A program made the position numbers and the translations under genes. A model generated the notes under the pieces. It was not told the DNA's origin. It saw nothing but the letters and a program-made list of their open reading frames with translations, and ran no database searches. From SFLA01 sp045595165 (GTDB lineage Bacteria; Bacillota; Clostridia; Oscillospirales; CAG-382), in NCBI GenBank assembly GCA_045595165.1, contig JAZNZY010000022.1:1-64000 (forward strand): a stretch of 64,000 nucleotides of DNA, given 5' to 3'. Of the stretch, positions 55,482 through 63,389 are shown one piece after another. Each line of letters starts with the position of its first letter. Positions within the stretch are counted from its first letter, which is position 1.

Positions 55482-56688
55482 GAATAATATCACCTTTTTT
55501 TAATCCCTCTGCTTTAAGATAAAACTCCATCTTTGCATGAGGTGTGCTTTCTATAGGGTTGCCTTCAATATCGAAAAGCTCGCCTATAACCGCATCGCTT
55601 CCCACCTTGCCGGGGGAAAGTATCTGCACGCTTTCGCCTACAGACATCTTGTTTCTCTGCAAACAAAGCGCCAGACCTTTTTCCGCATCGTATTCGCTTA
55701 CGGTGCAAAGGTATGCTCTGTCCCGCAGATATTCATTGTTGTTTACTATATTTGCGTTTTCCTGAGGGGAGTTAAAGTAAAATCCCGTGCAGTATTCTCT
55801 GTGGGATACGCTTTCCACCTCGGTAAGATAATCTTTGTTAAAGGGCTTGCCCGCAAAATGATCGTCCAGCGCCATACGGTATGCGTTGGTTACCGCGGCG
55901 GTGTAATACGCGCTCTTCATTCTGCCTTCTATCTTCAGGCTGTCTATACCCGCATCAATAAGTTCGGGAATGTGCTCTATCATACACATATCCTTGGAGG
56001 AAAAAACGTATGTGCCGGTATCGTCCTGCACTGCTTCGATCTTATCGCATTCCCGTTTTTCCTCGTACATATAGTACTTCCATCTGCAGGGCTGAGCACA
56101 GCTTCCGTCGTTGGCGTTTCTGTTAATGTAGTAATGGGAAAGCAGACATCTGCCCGAATAAGAAACACACATAGCGCCGTGTACGAAGCATTCTATCTCC
56201 AGCTCGGGAGGTGTGTTTTCCCGCACTGCCTTAATGTTTTCCAAGGTAAGTTCGCGGGCAAGAACGATTCTCTTTACCCCTGCGCTGTGCCAGAAGCGGC
56301 AAGCGGCGGAATTCACCGTGGATGCCTGGGTGGAAAGGTGTATCTCCCCATCGGGATTTATCTCTTTAATTTTGCAAATAACGCCGGGGTCGGAAACTAT
56401 ATATGCATCCGGTCCTATTTCTTGAAGCACTCGCAGATAATCCTCCAGCACGGGAAGATCGTTATCTCTGGGCATGGTGTTAAGGGTGATATATACTTTT
56501 TTGCCCAAGGAATGAGCGTATTTCACACCTTCGTCAAGCTGTTCGGGAGTGAAATTGCCTGCCTGGGAGCGCATACCGAATTTATCCAGCGCGCAGTACA
56601 CCGCATCCGCGCCGTAAAGCAAAGCGTAATACAGCTTTTCGGGATTGCCCGCAGGGGAAAGTATTTCGGGCTTTTTATTCTTGTTCAT
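55471..56688 (-). CDS. Peptidase U32 family protein (TrhP/RlhA-like)
   Basis: The 405-residue protein begins with K-P-E-I-L-S-P-A-G and A-L-L-Y-G-A-D-A-V-Y-C-A, then has the U32 signature E-C-F-V-H-G-A-M-C-V-S-Y-S-G-R-C-L-L-S, and R-N-A-N-D-G-S-C-A-Q-P-C-R-W; the clustered Cys residues may bind an iron-sulfur cluster. Some U32 members hydroxylate tRNA U34 or rRNA C rather than act as peptidases, so the target cannot be fixed here. It overlaps mltG by 14 bp and ispD by 11 bp. Confidence 0.9.
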   Translation of the reverse strand: MNKNKKPEILSPAGNPEKLYYALLYGADAVYCALDKFGMRSQAGNFTPEQLDEGVKYAHSLGKKVYITLNTMPRDNDLPVLEDYLRVLQEIGPDAYIVSDPGVICKIKEINPDGEIHLSTQASTVNSAACRFWHSAGVKRIVLARELTLENIKAVRENTPPELEIECFVHGAMCVSYSGRCLLSHYYINRNANDGSCAQPCRWKYYMYEEKRECDKIEAVQDDTGTYVFSSKDMCMIEHIPELIDAGIDSLKIEGRMKSAYYTAAVTNAYRMALDDHFAGKPFNKDYLTEVESVSHREYCTGFYFNSPQENANIVNNNEYLRDRAYLCTVSEYDAEKGLALCLQRNKMSVGESVQILSPGKVGSDAVIGELFDIEGNPIESTPHAKMEFYLKAEGLKKGDIIRGK

Positions 56689-58168
56689 CGTAATATTTAT
56701 TAACCTCTTCAGCTTTCAGCTTGTTTGCGTTGTGTCCCGCGTTTGTCTGTGCGTAATAGGTCTTGCCCGTTACGTCGGAAACGAAGTAGTACGCATTTAT
56801 CTCTTTTCCGTTTGCATCTACGGGACGTGCGGGGTAAATTGCCGCTTCCAATGCATCCAGACCGGGACAGCATATAGCGCCGGGTGTAAGACCGGGGTAA
56901 AGATAAGTGTTGTAAGGGTTATCCGTGTTCAGATCGTCTACGGTAAGGTCTTCCTTTCTTGCATCCAGGAAATACTGTATCGTCGCATCGGATTCAAGAT
57001 AAGGGTAGGTGTTTGAATGGTTAAGACGGTTGTGGAACACGTAGGAAATGGGCTCGTAGTCGATAATGTGTCTTGCCTCCATCTGTACGAGAGATGCAAG
57101 GGTGACGATATCGTCAAATGTCATGCCCATAGCTTCTACGTCCGCTTTGTATTCTTCATCGTAAAAACGCCAGAAACGGTTGTTGAAGTTGTTGAGCAGT
57201 CGGTTTATAACCAGATATTCTGCGGTATCGGTATAAAACTCGTAGGTATCGGGGAAGAGATATCCTTCAAGTCTGTATACTCTGTTCTCGCTGTAGCCCA
57301 TTTCGTCAAGAAGCTGTACGAATTCGTGCTTATAGGGATAATTGTTTATAGCTTCAACGTAATTTTCTCTCGTGCCTATACCCTTGGATACCAGCAGGTC
57401 TATTATCTGATCAACGGTAAATCCCTCGGGAATGGTGACCCATACTGCGGTACGCTCGACACGAACGGTGGTAAGGCGGTAAAGAATGTTGGAGAAATTA
57501 AGGCTATCGGGTATGGTGTATTCACCCTCGATCAGCTTCACGTCGGTACCGTCCCCGTATACGGAGCAGTACAGCTTGAACAGCCAGGGATATTTAATTA
57601 CTCCCTGATCTTTAAGATCGTTTATTACGTCATCGACCGTGGTGTCTGCGGAAACGGTAATATTGGCTTCTGTTTCGGTGCTTACTAAAGCGAACATATC
57701 GTTTATTCCGGTTACTGCAAAATAACTGCAATACACTGCGGCTACAAGCACAAACGCAAGATACAGTAACGCCTTGGGAAGAAAGCTCATATTGCCGATT
57801 CTGGTGAGAAAATCGGAAAAGCTGAATTTTCCCTTCTTTTTCTTTTCCTTGTTGGCAACGAAATGCTTGTCTTTTTGGTTTTTGAATTTTGAAAGATCCG
57901 CTTTATCCGAAAAATGACTGTTCATTACAGCTTCTTCCGTCTTTGGCTTTTCCTCCTGCTTTTCTTCGGGCGCTTTCTTTGGCTGCTCTTTGGGAGCAGG
58001 TTTGGGCTGTGCAGGTTTGGGCTCTGCCTTGGGAGCAGCTTTGGGCTGTGCAGCCTTGGGCTGAACTTTCACCGCTTCCTTTTCGGGAGCAGGAGCTTCG
58101 TTCTTTTTGCGGTATTCCTCTATTATCTTGAGTATATCGTCAGTATTGCTGTTTTTGTTGTTATCCAT
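56675..58168 (-). CDS. mltG: Endolytic murein transglycosylase MltG
   Basis: The 497-residue protein has a long cytosolic N-terminus rich in Lys/Pro/Ala/Glu (about 25-80, with A-P-K-A / Q-P-K-A repeats), a single membrane helix (about 132-153), a LysM-like region and the MltG catalytic domain. The motif L-A-S-L-V-Q-M-E-A carries the catalytic Glu; the usual first Glu of E-K-E is Gln here. E-G-Y-L-F-P-D-T-Y, Y-L-Y-P-G-L-T-P-G and N-A-G-H-N-A-N confirm the family. It cuts nascent glycan strands in the wall. Confidence 0.93.
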   Translation of the reverse strand: MDNNKNSNTDDILKIIEEYRKKNEAPAPEKEAVKVQPKAAQPKAAPKAEPKPAQPKPAPKEQPKKAPEEKQEEKPKTEEAVMNSHFSDKADLSKFKNQKDKHFVANKEKKKKGKFSFSDFLTRIGNMSFLPKALLYLAFVLVAAVYCSYFAVTGINDMFALVSTETEANITVSADTTVDDVINDLKDQGVIKYPWLFKLYCSVYGDGTDVKLIEGEYTIPDSLNFSNILYRLTTVRVERTAVWVTIPEGFTVDQIIDLLVSKGIGTRENYVEAINNYPYKHEFVQLLDEMGYSENRVYRLEGYLFPDTYEFYTDTAEYLVINRLLNNFNNRFWRFYDEEYKADVEAMGMTFDDIVTLASLVQMEARHIIDYEPISYVFHNRLNHSNTYPYLESDATIQYFLDARKEDLTVDDLNTDNPYNTYLYPGLTPGAICCPGLDALEAAIYPARPVDANGKEINAYYFVSDVTGKTYYAQTNAGHNANKLKAEEVNKYYDEQE

Positions 58169-58178
58169 ATTTATCCTC

Positions 58179-59093
58179 CTACATAAAGGCGGTGAGTGCG
58201 ACGAATACAGCGATCAATGCCAAAAACGCCGGCGAAAAGAATACTTTTAACAGATTATCCTTACTTCTTGCAGGCAAGCCGCTTATGGGAGGCTTTTCTG
58301 CGTAATCGGAATATACCTGATCAAGTCTTGAAAGCAAAAGAATGATCGACAGTGCGAATAATACGATGAGCAAAAAACCCATAAATATCTCGCCGCTTTT
58401 CTGAATGGTTATCCTTAAGAAGCTGTCGCTTCCGTAAAGAGAAAGTAAATTTGAAAGCACGTGAAGCAGTACGGATGCCAGCAGTGACCGTGTTACCACC
58501 GCCACCATTCCCAGCACAAGTCCCGCAAACAGGTATAACACGAAGTTATCGAAGGAAAAATGCATAAATGCAAAGCACAGAGCTGAAACGATAACTGCGT
58601 TTACCGAACCGTAGGGACGGTATTCCGAAAGCACGATTCCGCGGTAAAACAGCTCCTCGGTTACGGCGGGGATTATAACGTATGCAATAATAATTCCCGA
58701 ACCGCTGTAAGAAGCGGTGTCGCTTACCACAGAATCCACCATACCCTCGGTGGAATACATTTCGTCAAATAAAACGTACTGTCCGTATTTTATAAGCAGA
58801 GTACCGCACAAAAGCACCAATGCGGACACTATAACGAATATTATATGGTTGGGGCGGACTATATGGAAGAACGGGTCTGTTTCCAACCGTCTTCCTTTGA
58901 GCAGGTAATAGAATATACACGGAAGTATAAAAACGATCAACTGCAGTATGGAGATAGTCAGTAAAGGGTTTTCGTTTTCTCCCATATTGCCTATCACGAA
59001 TTTTCCGCATAAACGCAGTATAAGCATTACTGCGGCGGCAAGACATGGTACTGTTACCGCAGGTGTTTTTAAATGGTTTTTAATATCCGGCAC
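58179..59093 (-). CDS. CPBP family intramembrane metalloprotease
   Basis: The 304-residue protein has about eight membrane helices and the CPBP (CAAX-protease/Abi) motifs: V-T-E-E-L-F-Y-R-G with the E-E-x-x-x-R core, F-A-F-M-H-F-S-F-D-N-F with the active-site His, and L-L-H-V-L-S-N. These are glutamic-type intramembrane proteases in bacteria; substrates are not known. The C-terminus is basic. It lies 10 bp before mltG. Confidence 0.87.
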   Translation of the reverse strand: MPDIKNHLKTPAVTVPCLAAAVMLILRLCGKFVIGNMGENENPLLTISILQLIVFILPCIFYYLLKGRRLETDPFFHIVRPNHIIFVIVSALVLLCGTLLIKYGQYVLFDEMYSTEGMVDSVVSDTASYSGSGIIIAYVIIPAVTEELFYRGIVLSEYRPYGSVNAVIVSALCFAFMHFSFDNFVLYLFAGLVLGMVAVVTRSLLASVLLHVLSNLLSLYGSDSFLRITIQKSGEIFMGFLLIVLFALSIILLLSRLDQVYSDYAEKPPISGLPARSKDNLLKVFFSPAFLALIAVFVALTAFM

Positions 59094-59127
59094 GTCCGCA
59101 CCTCCTTTTTAAAAAGTATTTTCGTTT

Positions 59128-59673
59128 TTATCTGCCGCAGGTAGCCTTTTTAAGCTCTGCCGCTTTTTCGTTACCGTAAAGGTATTCCACGATCTTCAAT
59201 CCGAATTCATAAGAAACGCCCATACCCTGCGCGGTTATTATGTTTCCGTCCTGCACAACGGGTTCGGTTGCAAGAGCTTTACAGAACAGCATATCCTCCA
59301 TACCGGGATAGCATACTGCGGTTTTATCCTTCAAAAGTCCCATTCTGCCAAGCACTGTGGGTGCGGCGCATATAGCGCATATGAGTTTACCCTTTTCATA
59401 TGCGTTTTTTACCGCATCCTTTACGGTTTCGCTGGCAAAAAGATTTTCCGTTCCCTTTCCTCCACCGGGTAAAATAAGCCCGTCGCAGTCTGAAAGGTCG
59501 GCTTCCTTCGCCGGAAGGTCCGCTTGTATTTTTATATCGTGAGCGCCGCAAACGGTGTGGCTTTCGCTTATGGAAACCGTCTTTATATCCGCGCCTGCTC
59601 TTATAATAAGATCAAGAGGAGCTAAAGCCTCGGTTTCTTCAAATCCGTCTGCCAAAAACATATATATTTTCAT
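59128..59673 (-). CDS. DJ-1/PfpI family protein
   Basis: The 181-residue protein has the DJ-1 fold pattern: F-L-A-D-G-F-E-E-T-E-A (with the conserved Glu), L-I-L-P-G-G-G-K-G-T-E-N, and the nucleophile elbow A-I-C-A-A-P-T-V-L with the reactive Cys. It is cytosolic. Family members act as stress-linked hydrolases, glyoxalase-like enzymes or chaperones; the specific role is not fixed by sequence. The next gene, 10 bp upstream, encodes the DUF6259 protein. Confidence 0.9.
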   Translation of the reverse strand: MKIYMFLADGFEETEALAPLDLIIRAGADIKTVSISESHTVCGAHDIKIQADLPAKEADLSDCDGLILPGGGKGTENLFASETVKDAVKNAYEKGKLICAICAAPTVLGRMGLLKDKTAVCYPGMEDMLFCKALATEPVVQDGNIITAQGMGVSYEFGLKIVEYLYGNEKAAELKKATCGR

Positions 59674-59683
59674 TTTTTACTCC

Positions 59684-61708
59684 TTAAAATACGATATAAG
59701 AAACCGTCAGAGGCGGTAAATCTATATCAAACGTTCCGTTTTGCACGGTTATATCCCTTTGCAGATCACCGCTTGAACGGTAATCCCCGTCGGGAATACG
59801 GGCAGTTATGCAAGCCGAGGTTGCTTTGGAAGATGCGTTGATCAGTAATAACAGCTTTTTGCCGTCCTTACGCTGCCACAATTCGGAAAAGGTTGCGGTG
59901 TGGGCAAGCAAGCCTCCGTAAGCCTCGTGCATTATTTTATTTGTTTTGATAATTTGCTTATCTTTGATCTTCGGGGAGCGCGTAAGCTTTCCGTCATAGA
60001 AGAACGATCCCAGTTTAACACGGGCGTTCACGCACTTTTTGTAAAAATCCTTGTGTATAAGGGCATTATAGGTTTCGGGCAATATCCAGCCCATCTGCTC
60101 GCCGTATGTCAAAGATTGGGCGGCAAGAATGTTTTGTCCCACAGCATCGGGGGCATATATATAGTTTCGTCCGAATACTGCCACATATCCGTTATATATT
60201 ACCATAAATGCGGGAACCTGATCGTTTTTTATCCATATCCAGGAGAGATATGCCTGTATATCCTTCATATACGGATCGGACGTGCATTCGGTGGTAAGAC
60301 AGCCGTTTTCGGGCATAGTCCGTCTTGCGTGGTCCAGCAGGTTGCGGTAGCTTTCTATCCACCAGGTTCCGCCGCCGGCACGGTGGGCGTGGCTTCGGTC
60401 CTCGCAGGGATAAGGCTGTGCCGCACCGATCTGGTCGATATAAATAGCATCAACACCGAAATCGTTAAACAGCGTGTGTATAATTTCTTTTTGCTTTTCC
60501 TGCCACAGCGCGGTAGAAGGGCACATTATGGCAAGCTCTATATTCGAGGTGGGGTAAACCTCCAAAAAGGGTTTATCTCCTTGTTTTTTGGTACAATTCG
60601 GGCGGGCGACGGACGTAAACTGCCAGTCCTCCTTGCCTTTATCGTGAGTATCCCACAATCTTCCGTTGATATACGGCATAACACGGATGCCTGCTTCCTG
60701 CAGTCTACGCATAGCGGGAACAAATGCGTCCTTGGCAGGGAAATAGTGGGGATAGTTTGTATCGTAAGGAATCTGAAACCAATCGTAAATGTGGGTGGGG
60801 CTGTACAGACCTAAATCTTCGCTTGCTTCAAGCAGTTCGTCCGCAAAGGTTTCGTCCCATTTCATACGCTTGCGCCACCAATGGGGGTTTGTTCTCAGCC
60901 ATTCGGGCATATCCACGCGCTTTCCGTCCTTTGTTTCGGGCTTCCAGGAGGCGTGATCTTCAAAAAACGCTTTGTATATAAGCGCCGCGTCATACCAGTC
61001 GCCGTCAAACAGCTCCCATACGGCTTCTCCCTCCAACACCTGACTGTTGCAGGGGGCATCTATATCTCTGAGGGGCATAGTTGCCTTTATTAGGGCAACC
61101 TTTTCGCCTTCGCACTTTTTGTAAAACAGCTTTTTGTATGCGGGGGCGGGGTCGTGAAGTCCGTAATATATTCCTCTTCCGGCACCCTCGTGCCATAAAG
61201 CCATATACTGCATTGAAGCGCCGTAAGAGGGGTAGTTTTGCTTTGTTTCAAAGGTGCGTACGGAATGGTATACCTCACCGCATCCGTAAGGGAAAAACAC
61301 CTTGGTTTTGTTGCAGGCGCTAAAGGAGAGGGCGGGGTAATCACATTCGTACAAGGTGTACTCCGTGTTTTCGCTGTGGAGCCGCACCGTCCAGCTTATA
61401 CGGTGTGCGCCCGTTACGGCGGAAAGAATTACCGTTACACCGTGCAGGTCTGCGTGGTCGGAAAACGTAAGGGTGTGAACCTTTGCACTTGTGCGTGCAT
61501 CAACGAAATTCCAACCGCTTTCGGAATTTGCACAGATATAATTTTCCTCGCCTTGCCGGCGGGCAGTAAGGGTAAACAAAGAGCCTGCGCCCTTTTGCAA
61601 AAATCTTCTGCCGCTTTTTTTATCGGTCACAGCGCGCAAACGTATGCCGTCTTTGTCAAGCTGTAAAGATACCTGCAGATCCCCTGCGGAAATGAGATGG
61701 GTTTTCAT
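59684..61708 (-). CDS. DUF6259-type predicted glycoside hydrolase
   Basis: The 674-residue protein has an N-terminal beta-sandwich (about 1-230) and a TIM-barrel-like region (about 260-560): I-Y-D-W-F-Q-I-P-Y-D-T-N-Y-P-H-Y-F-P, G-I-R-V-M-P-Y-I-N-G-R-L-W-D, G-V-D-A-I-Y-I-D-Q-I-G (likely nucleophile Asp) and L-T-T-E-C-T-S-D, then a C-terminal beta domain. This is the DUF6259 layout, related to alpha-glycosidase clans. No signal peptide is present, so the substrate should be internal. It sits between tmk (2 bp) and the DJ-1 gene (10 bp), an unusual position for a glycosidase. Confidence 0.8.
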   Translation of the reverse strand: MKTHLISAGDLQVSLQLDKDGIRLRAVTDKKSGRRFLQKGAGSLFTLTARRQGEENYICANSESGWNFVDARTSAKVHTLTFSDHADLHGVTVILSAVTGAHRISWTVRLHSENTEYTLYECDYPALSFSACNKTKVFFPYGCGEVYHSVRTFETKQNYPSYGASMQYMALWHEGAGRGIYYGLHDPAPAYKKLFYKKCEGEKVALIKATMPLRDIDAPCNSQVLEGEAVWELFDGDWYDAALIYKAFFEDHASWKPETKDGKRVDMPEWLRTNPHWWRKRMKWDETFADELLEASEDLGLYSPTHIYDWFQIPYDTNYPHYFPAKDAFVPAMRRLQEAGIRVMPYINGRLWDTHDKGKEDWQFTSVARPNCTKKQGDKPFLEVYPTSNIELAIMCPSTALWQEKQKEIIHTLFNDFGVDAIYIDQIGAAQPYPCEDRSHAHRAGGGTWWIESYRNLLDHARRTMPENGCLTTECTSDPYMKDIQAYLSWIWIKNDQVPAFMVIYNGYVAVFGRNYIYAPDAVGQNILAAQSLTYGEQMGWILPETYNALIHKDFYKKCVNARVKLGSFFYDGKLTRSPKIKDKQIIKTNKIMHEAYGGLLAHTATFSELWQRKDGKKLLLLINASSKATSACITARIPDGDYRSSGDLQRDITVQNGTFDIDLPPLTVSYIVF

Positions 61709-61710
61709 AC

Positions 61711-62388
61711 CTACTCCTTCGTGTTAAGCAGTTCGGAAACCTTTCGTATAACCTCTTCGTGAATATCCTCGCGGGCGCGTAAGGAAACCCCGTCGGACAC
61801 GTCTATTCTGTCCCAGCCGTATTTTTCGGATACGTACAAAGCGGCTTCATAGCTTTTATATAAATGCTCCGAATCCTTTTCGTGAATATCCTTTATAGCG
61901 CCCGTTTCGTCGCATCGCTTTTGTATAAGGGAAAACGAAACCTCGGGAGGCTGGCAAAGATATATTACTTTATCGGGTGTGGGAAGTCCCAACTTTTTCC
62001 ATTCGTAATCAAACAGCCATTGCAGATATTCGTCCCGTTCTTCCTTGGGTATCTTACTGCACTGGTGCACGGCGTTTGCCGTGGTATATCTGTTTGCTAT
62101 AATTATTTTACCCTCATCGTAATCCTTTTTCCAATCCATAATGAAGGAAAGGTATCTGTCTGCGGCGAAAAACGCAGATGCAGCGTAGCCGTTTACATCC
62201 TCGGGCTTTTCGCCGAATTCGCCTGCAAGATATTTGTTTACGAAAAAGGAATAGGTATCGTCATAAGTGGGGAAGGTTACGTAACGGTAAGGGATACCTT
62301 GCTTTTCCAGATAATCGGTAAGCAGATGTGTCTGTGTGTTTTTTCCCGAACCGTCCAGCCCGTCAAAGGCGATAAGCATTTTTTTCAT
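61711..62388 (-). CDS. tmk: Thymidylate kinase-like protein
   Basis: The 225-residue protein has the P-loop F-D-G-L-D-G-S-G-K-N-T-Q (about 8-19), an aromatic Y-R-Y-V-T-F-P-T-Y-D substrate loop, A-D-R-Y-L-S (D-R-Y motif) and a lid region C-D-E-T-G-A-I-K-D. These fit thymidylate kinase; it is somewhat divergent from the common short form. It would convert dTMP to dTDP, and the overlapping upstream gene thyX makes dTMP. Confidence 0.9.
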   Translation of the reverse strand: MKKMLIAFDGLDGSGKNTQTHLLTDYLEKQGIPYRYVTFPTYDDTYSFFVNKYLAGEFGEKPEDVNGYAASAFFAADRYLSFIMDWKKDYDEGKIIIANRYTTANAVHQCSKIPKEERDEYLQWLFDYEWKKLGLPTPDKVIYLCQPPEVSFSLIQKRCDETGAIKDIHEKDSEHLYKSYEAALYVSEKYGWDRIDVSDGVSLRAREDIHEEVIRKVSELLNTKE

Positions 62389-63146
62389 TTAAGAGTACTG
62401 AACCTTTCTTTTACTTCTTTTGCCTTTCCGCAGGTCATACTGCCCTCGGGGCATCTGCCTTTAAGGCAGGGAGGTCCCGCGTGGGTAAACAAAAGGGGAT
62501 ATGTGTTTCTGGCAAGACGGAGCATTTCCGTGGCAAGCTGTCTTATCTCCCATTGTGCGCGGTTACAGCAGCGAAGCGAGAAGAAGTTGTAAAGGCTTCT
62601 CACGTTCATTGTCATAATTATCTTGGTGTCGCAGGCGTTGGGAAGCACTCCGCGGGCGTCCTCAAACGCTTGCTTGGAGGCAACCTTTTGGGCTTGCTTT
62701 TCGTCCATACCTTCCGCGATCAGTCTTTTAACGTGCTTTTCGGTAAGTATTTCTGCCAAGCGGATATAGTGCTGTCTGTCTTCCTCCATGGCTTTAAGGA
62801 ATTCTTCCTTTGCTTCTTCACATTCTTCTATTGCGGGAGGTATGATATAGGTGAACTGCTCCTTGTTAACGTATCTCTGGCTTTGTACCGAGAAGGACGC
62901 AATTCTGTGGCGGGTGATCTGTGCAAGAACAGCGCGGGAAACACCCTCGATACCGAAGGTGATAGACACGTGCTCAAAGGGGGATGCGTGTCCCAGATCT
63001 CCCAGCATAGTAAGAAACCTTTCGGTTTTTTCGGGAGTAAGACCGTCCCACAAGTCGGATATCTCCGCTGATGAATAACAAAGTTTTGCCGCTGAGGCAA
63101 TCAGTTTTTCGCCATCCGGCGTGCAGGAAAGTATCTCGACCTTCAT
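62385..63146 (-). CDS. thyX: Flavin-dependent thymidylate synthase
   Basis: The 253-residue protein has the ThyX signature R-H-R-x-x-S-x-x-x-x-S-x-R (R-H-R-I-A-S-F-S-V-Q-S-Q-R), plus H-A-S-P-F-E-H-V-S and N-V-R-S-L-Y-N-F-F-S-L-R. ThyX methylates dUMP to dTMP using methylene-tetrahydrofolate and FAD. The ATG at 63146 follows GGAGGA; a TTG at 63161 is inside that box. The C-terminal Cys-rich segment (P-P-C-L-K-G-R-C-P-E-G-S-M-T-C) is unusual. It overlaps tmk by ATGA and heads the 15-gene array. Confidence 0.96.
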   Translation of the reverse strand: MKVEILSCTPDGEKLIASAAKLCYSSAEISDLWDGLTPEKTERFLTMLGDLGHASPFEHVSITFGIEGVSRAVLAQITRHRIASFSVQSQRYVNKEQFTYIIPPAIEECEEAKEEFLKAMEEDRQHYIRLAEILTEKHVKRLIAEGMDEKQAQKVASKQAFEDARGVLPNACDTKIIMTMNVRSLYNFFSLRCCNRAQWEIRQLATEMLRLARNTYPLLFTHAGPPCLKGRCPEGSMTCGKAKEVKERFSTLK

Positions 63147-63178
63147 ATAGTGTTCCTCCAAATATTTTTATTCATAAT

Positions 63179-63207
63179 AGTATAACATATTATGGAAGTG
63201 AAATCAA
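63179..63207 (-). promoter_or_regulatory. Promoter of the thyX-folD gene array
   Basis: On the minus strand TTGATT (63202-63207), a 17-bp spacer and TATACT (63179-63184), about 33 bp before thyX. Confidence 0.8.
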
Positions 63208-63244
63208 TAATAATATATTAAATAATAATATACAATATATAAAT

Positions 63245-63282
63245 ACACCGCGGTAATTCCTTTTCGGGAAACACCGCGGTGT
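63245..63282. terminator. Terminator downstream of dnaJ
   Basis: ACACCGCGGT (63245-63254) pairs with ACCGCGGTGT (63273-63282) around an 18-nt loop that can itself pair (TTCC/GGAA). T-rich sequence lies on both sides. It would end dnaJ transcription and separate it from thyX. Confidence 0.75.
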
Positions 63283-63307
63283 CTTAATTTTTAGGGGTAT
63301 CTTTTTT

Positions 63308-63384
63308 GGGGTCCCCAAAAATCCGCAGGATTTTAGGGGTATCTTTTTTTGGGGTCCCCAAAAATCCGCAGGATTTTAGGGGGG
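63308..63384 (-). repeat. Two tandem UGCG-loop hairpin repeats in the dnaJ 3' UTR
   Basis: Two copies with about 43-bp period lie between the dnaJ stop and the terminator. In dnaJ transcript sense each reads ACCCC-T-AAAATCC, TGC, GGATTTT-T-GGGG, then ACCCC. The copy nearest dnaJ begins within 4 nt of the stop codon and has extra C residues in its first run. Confidence 0.85.
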
Positions 63385-63389
63385 TATCA

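Noticed and set aside
55537..56703. A 388-codon plus-strand frame
   Set aside because: It is antisense to the U32 gene, which has conserved motifs.
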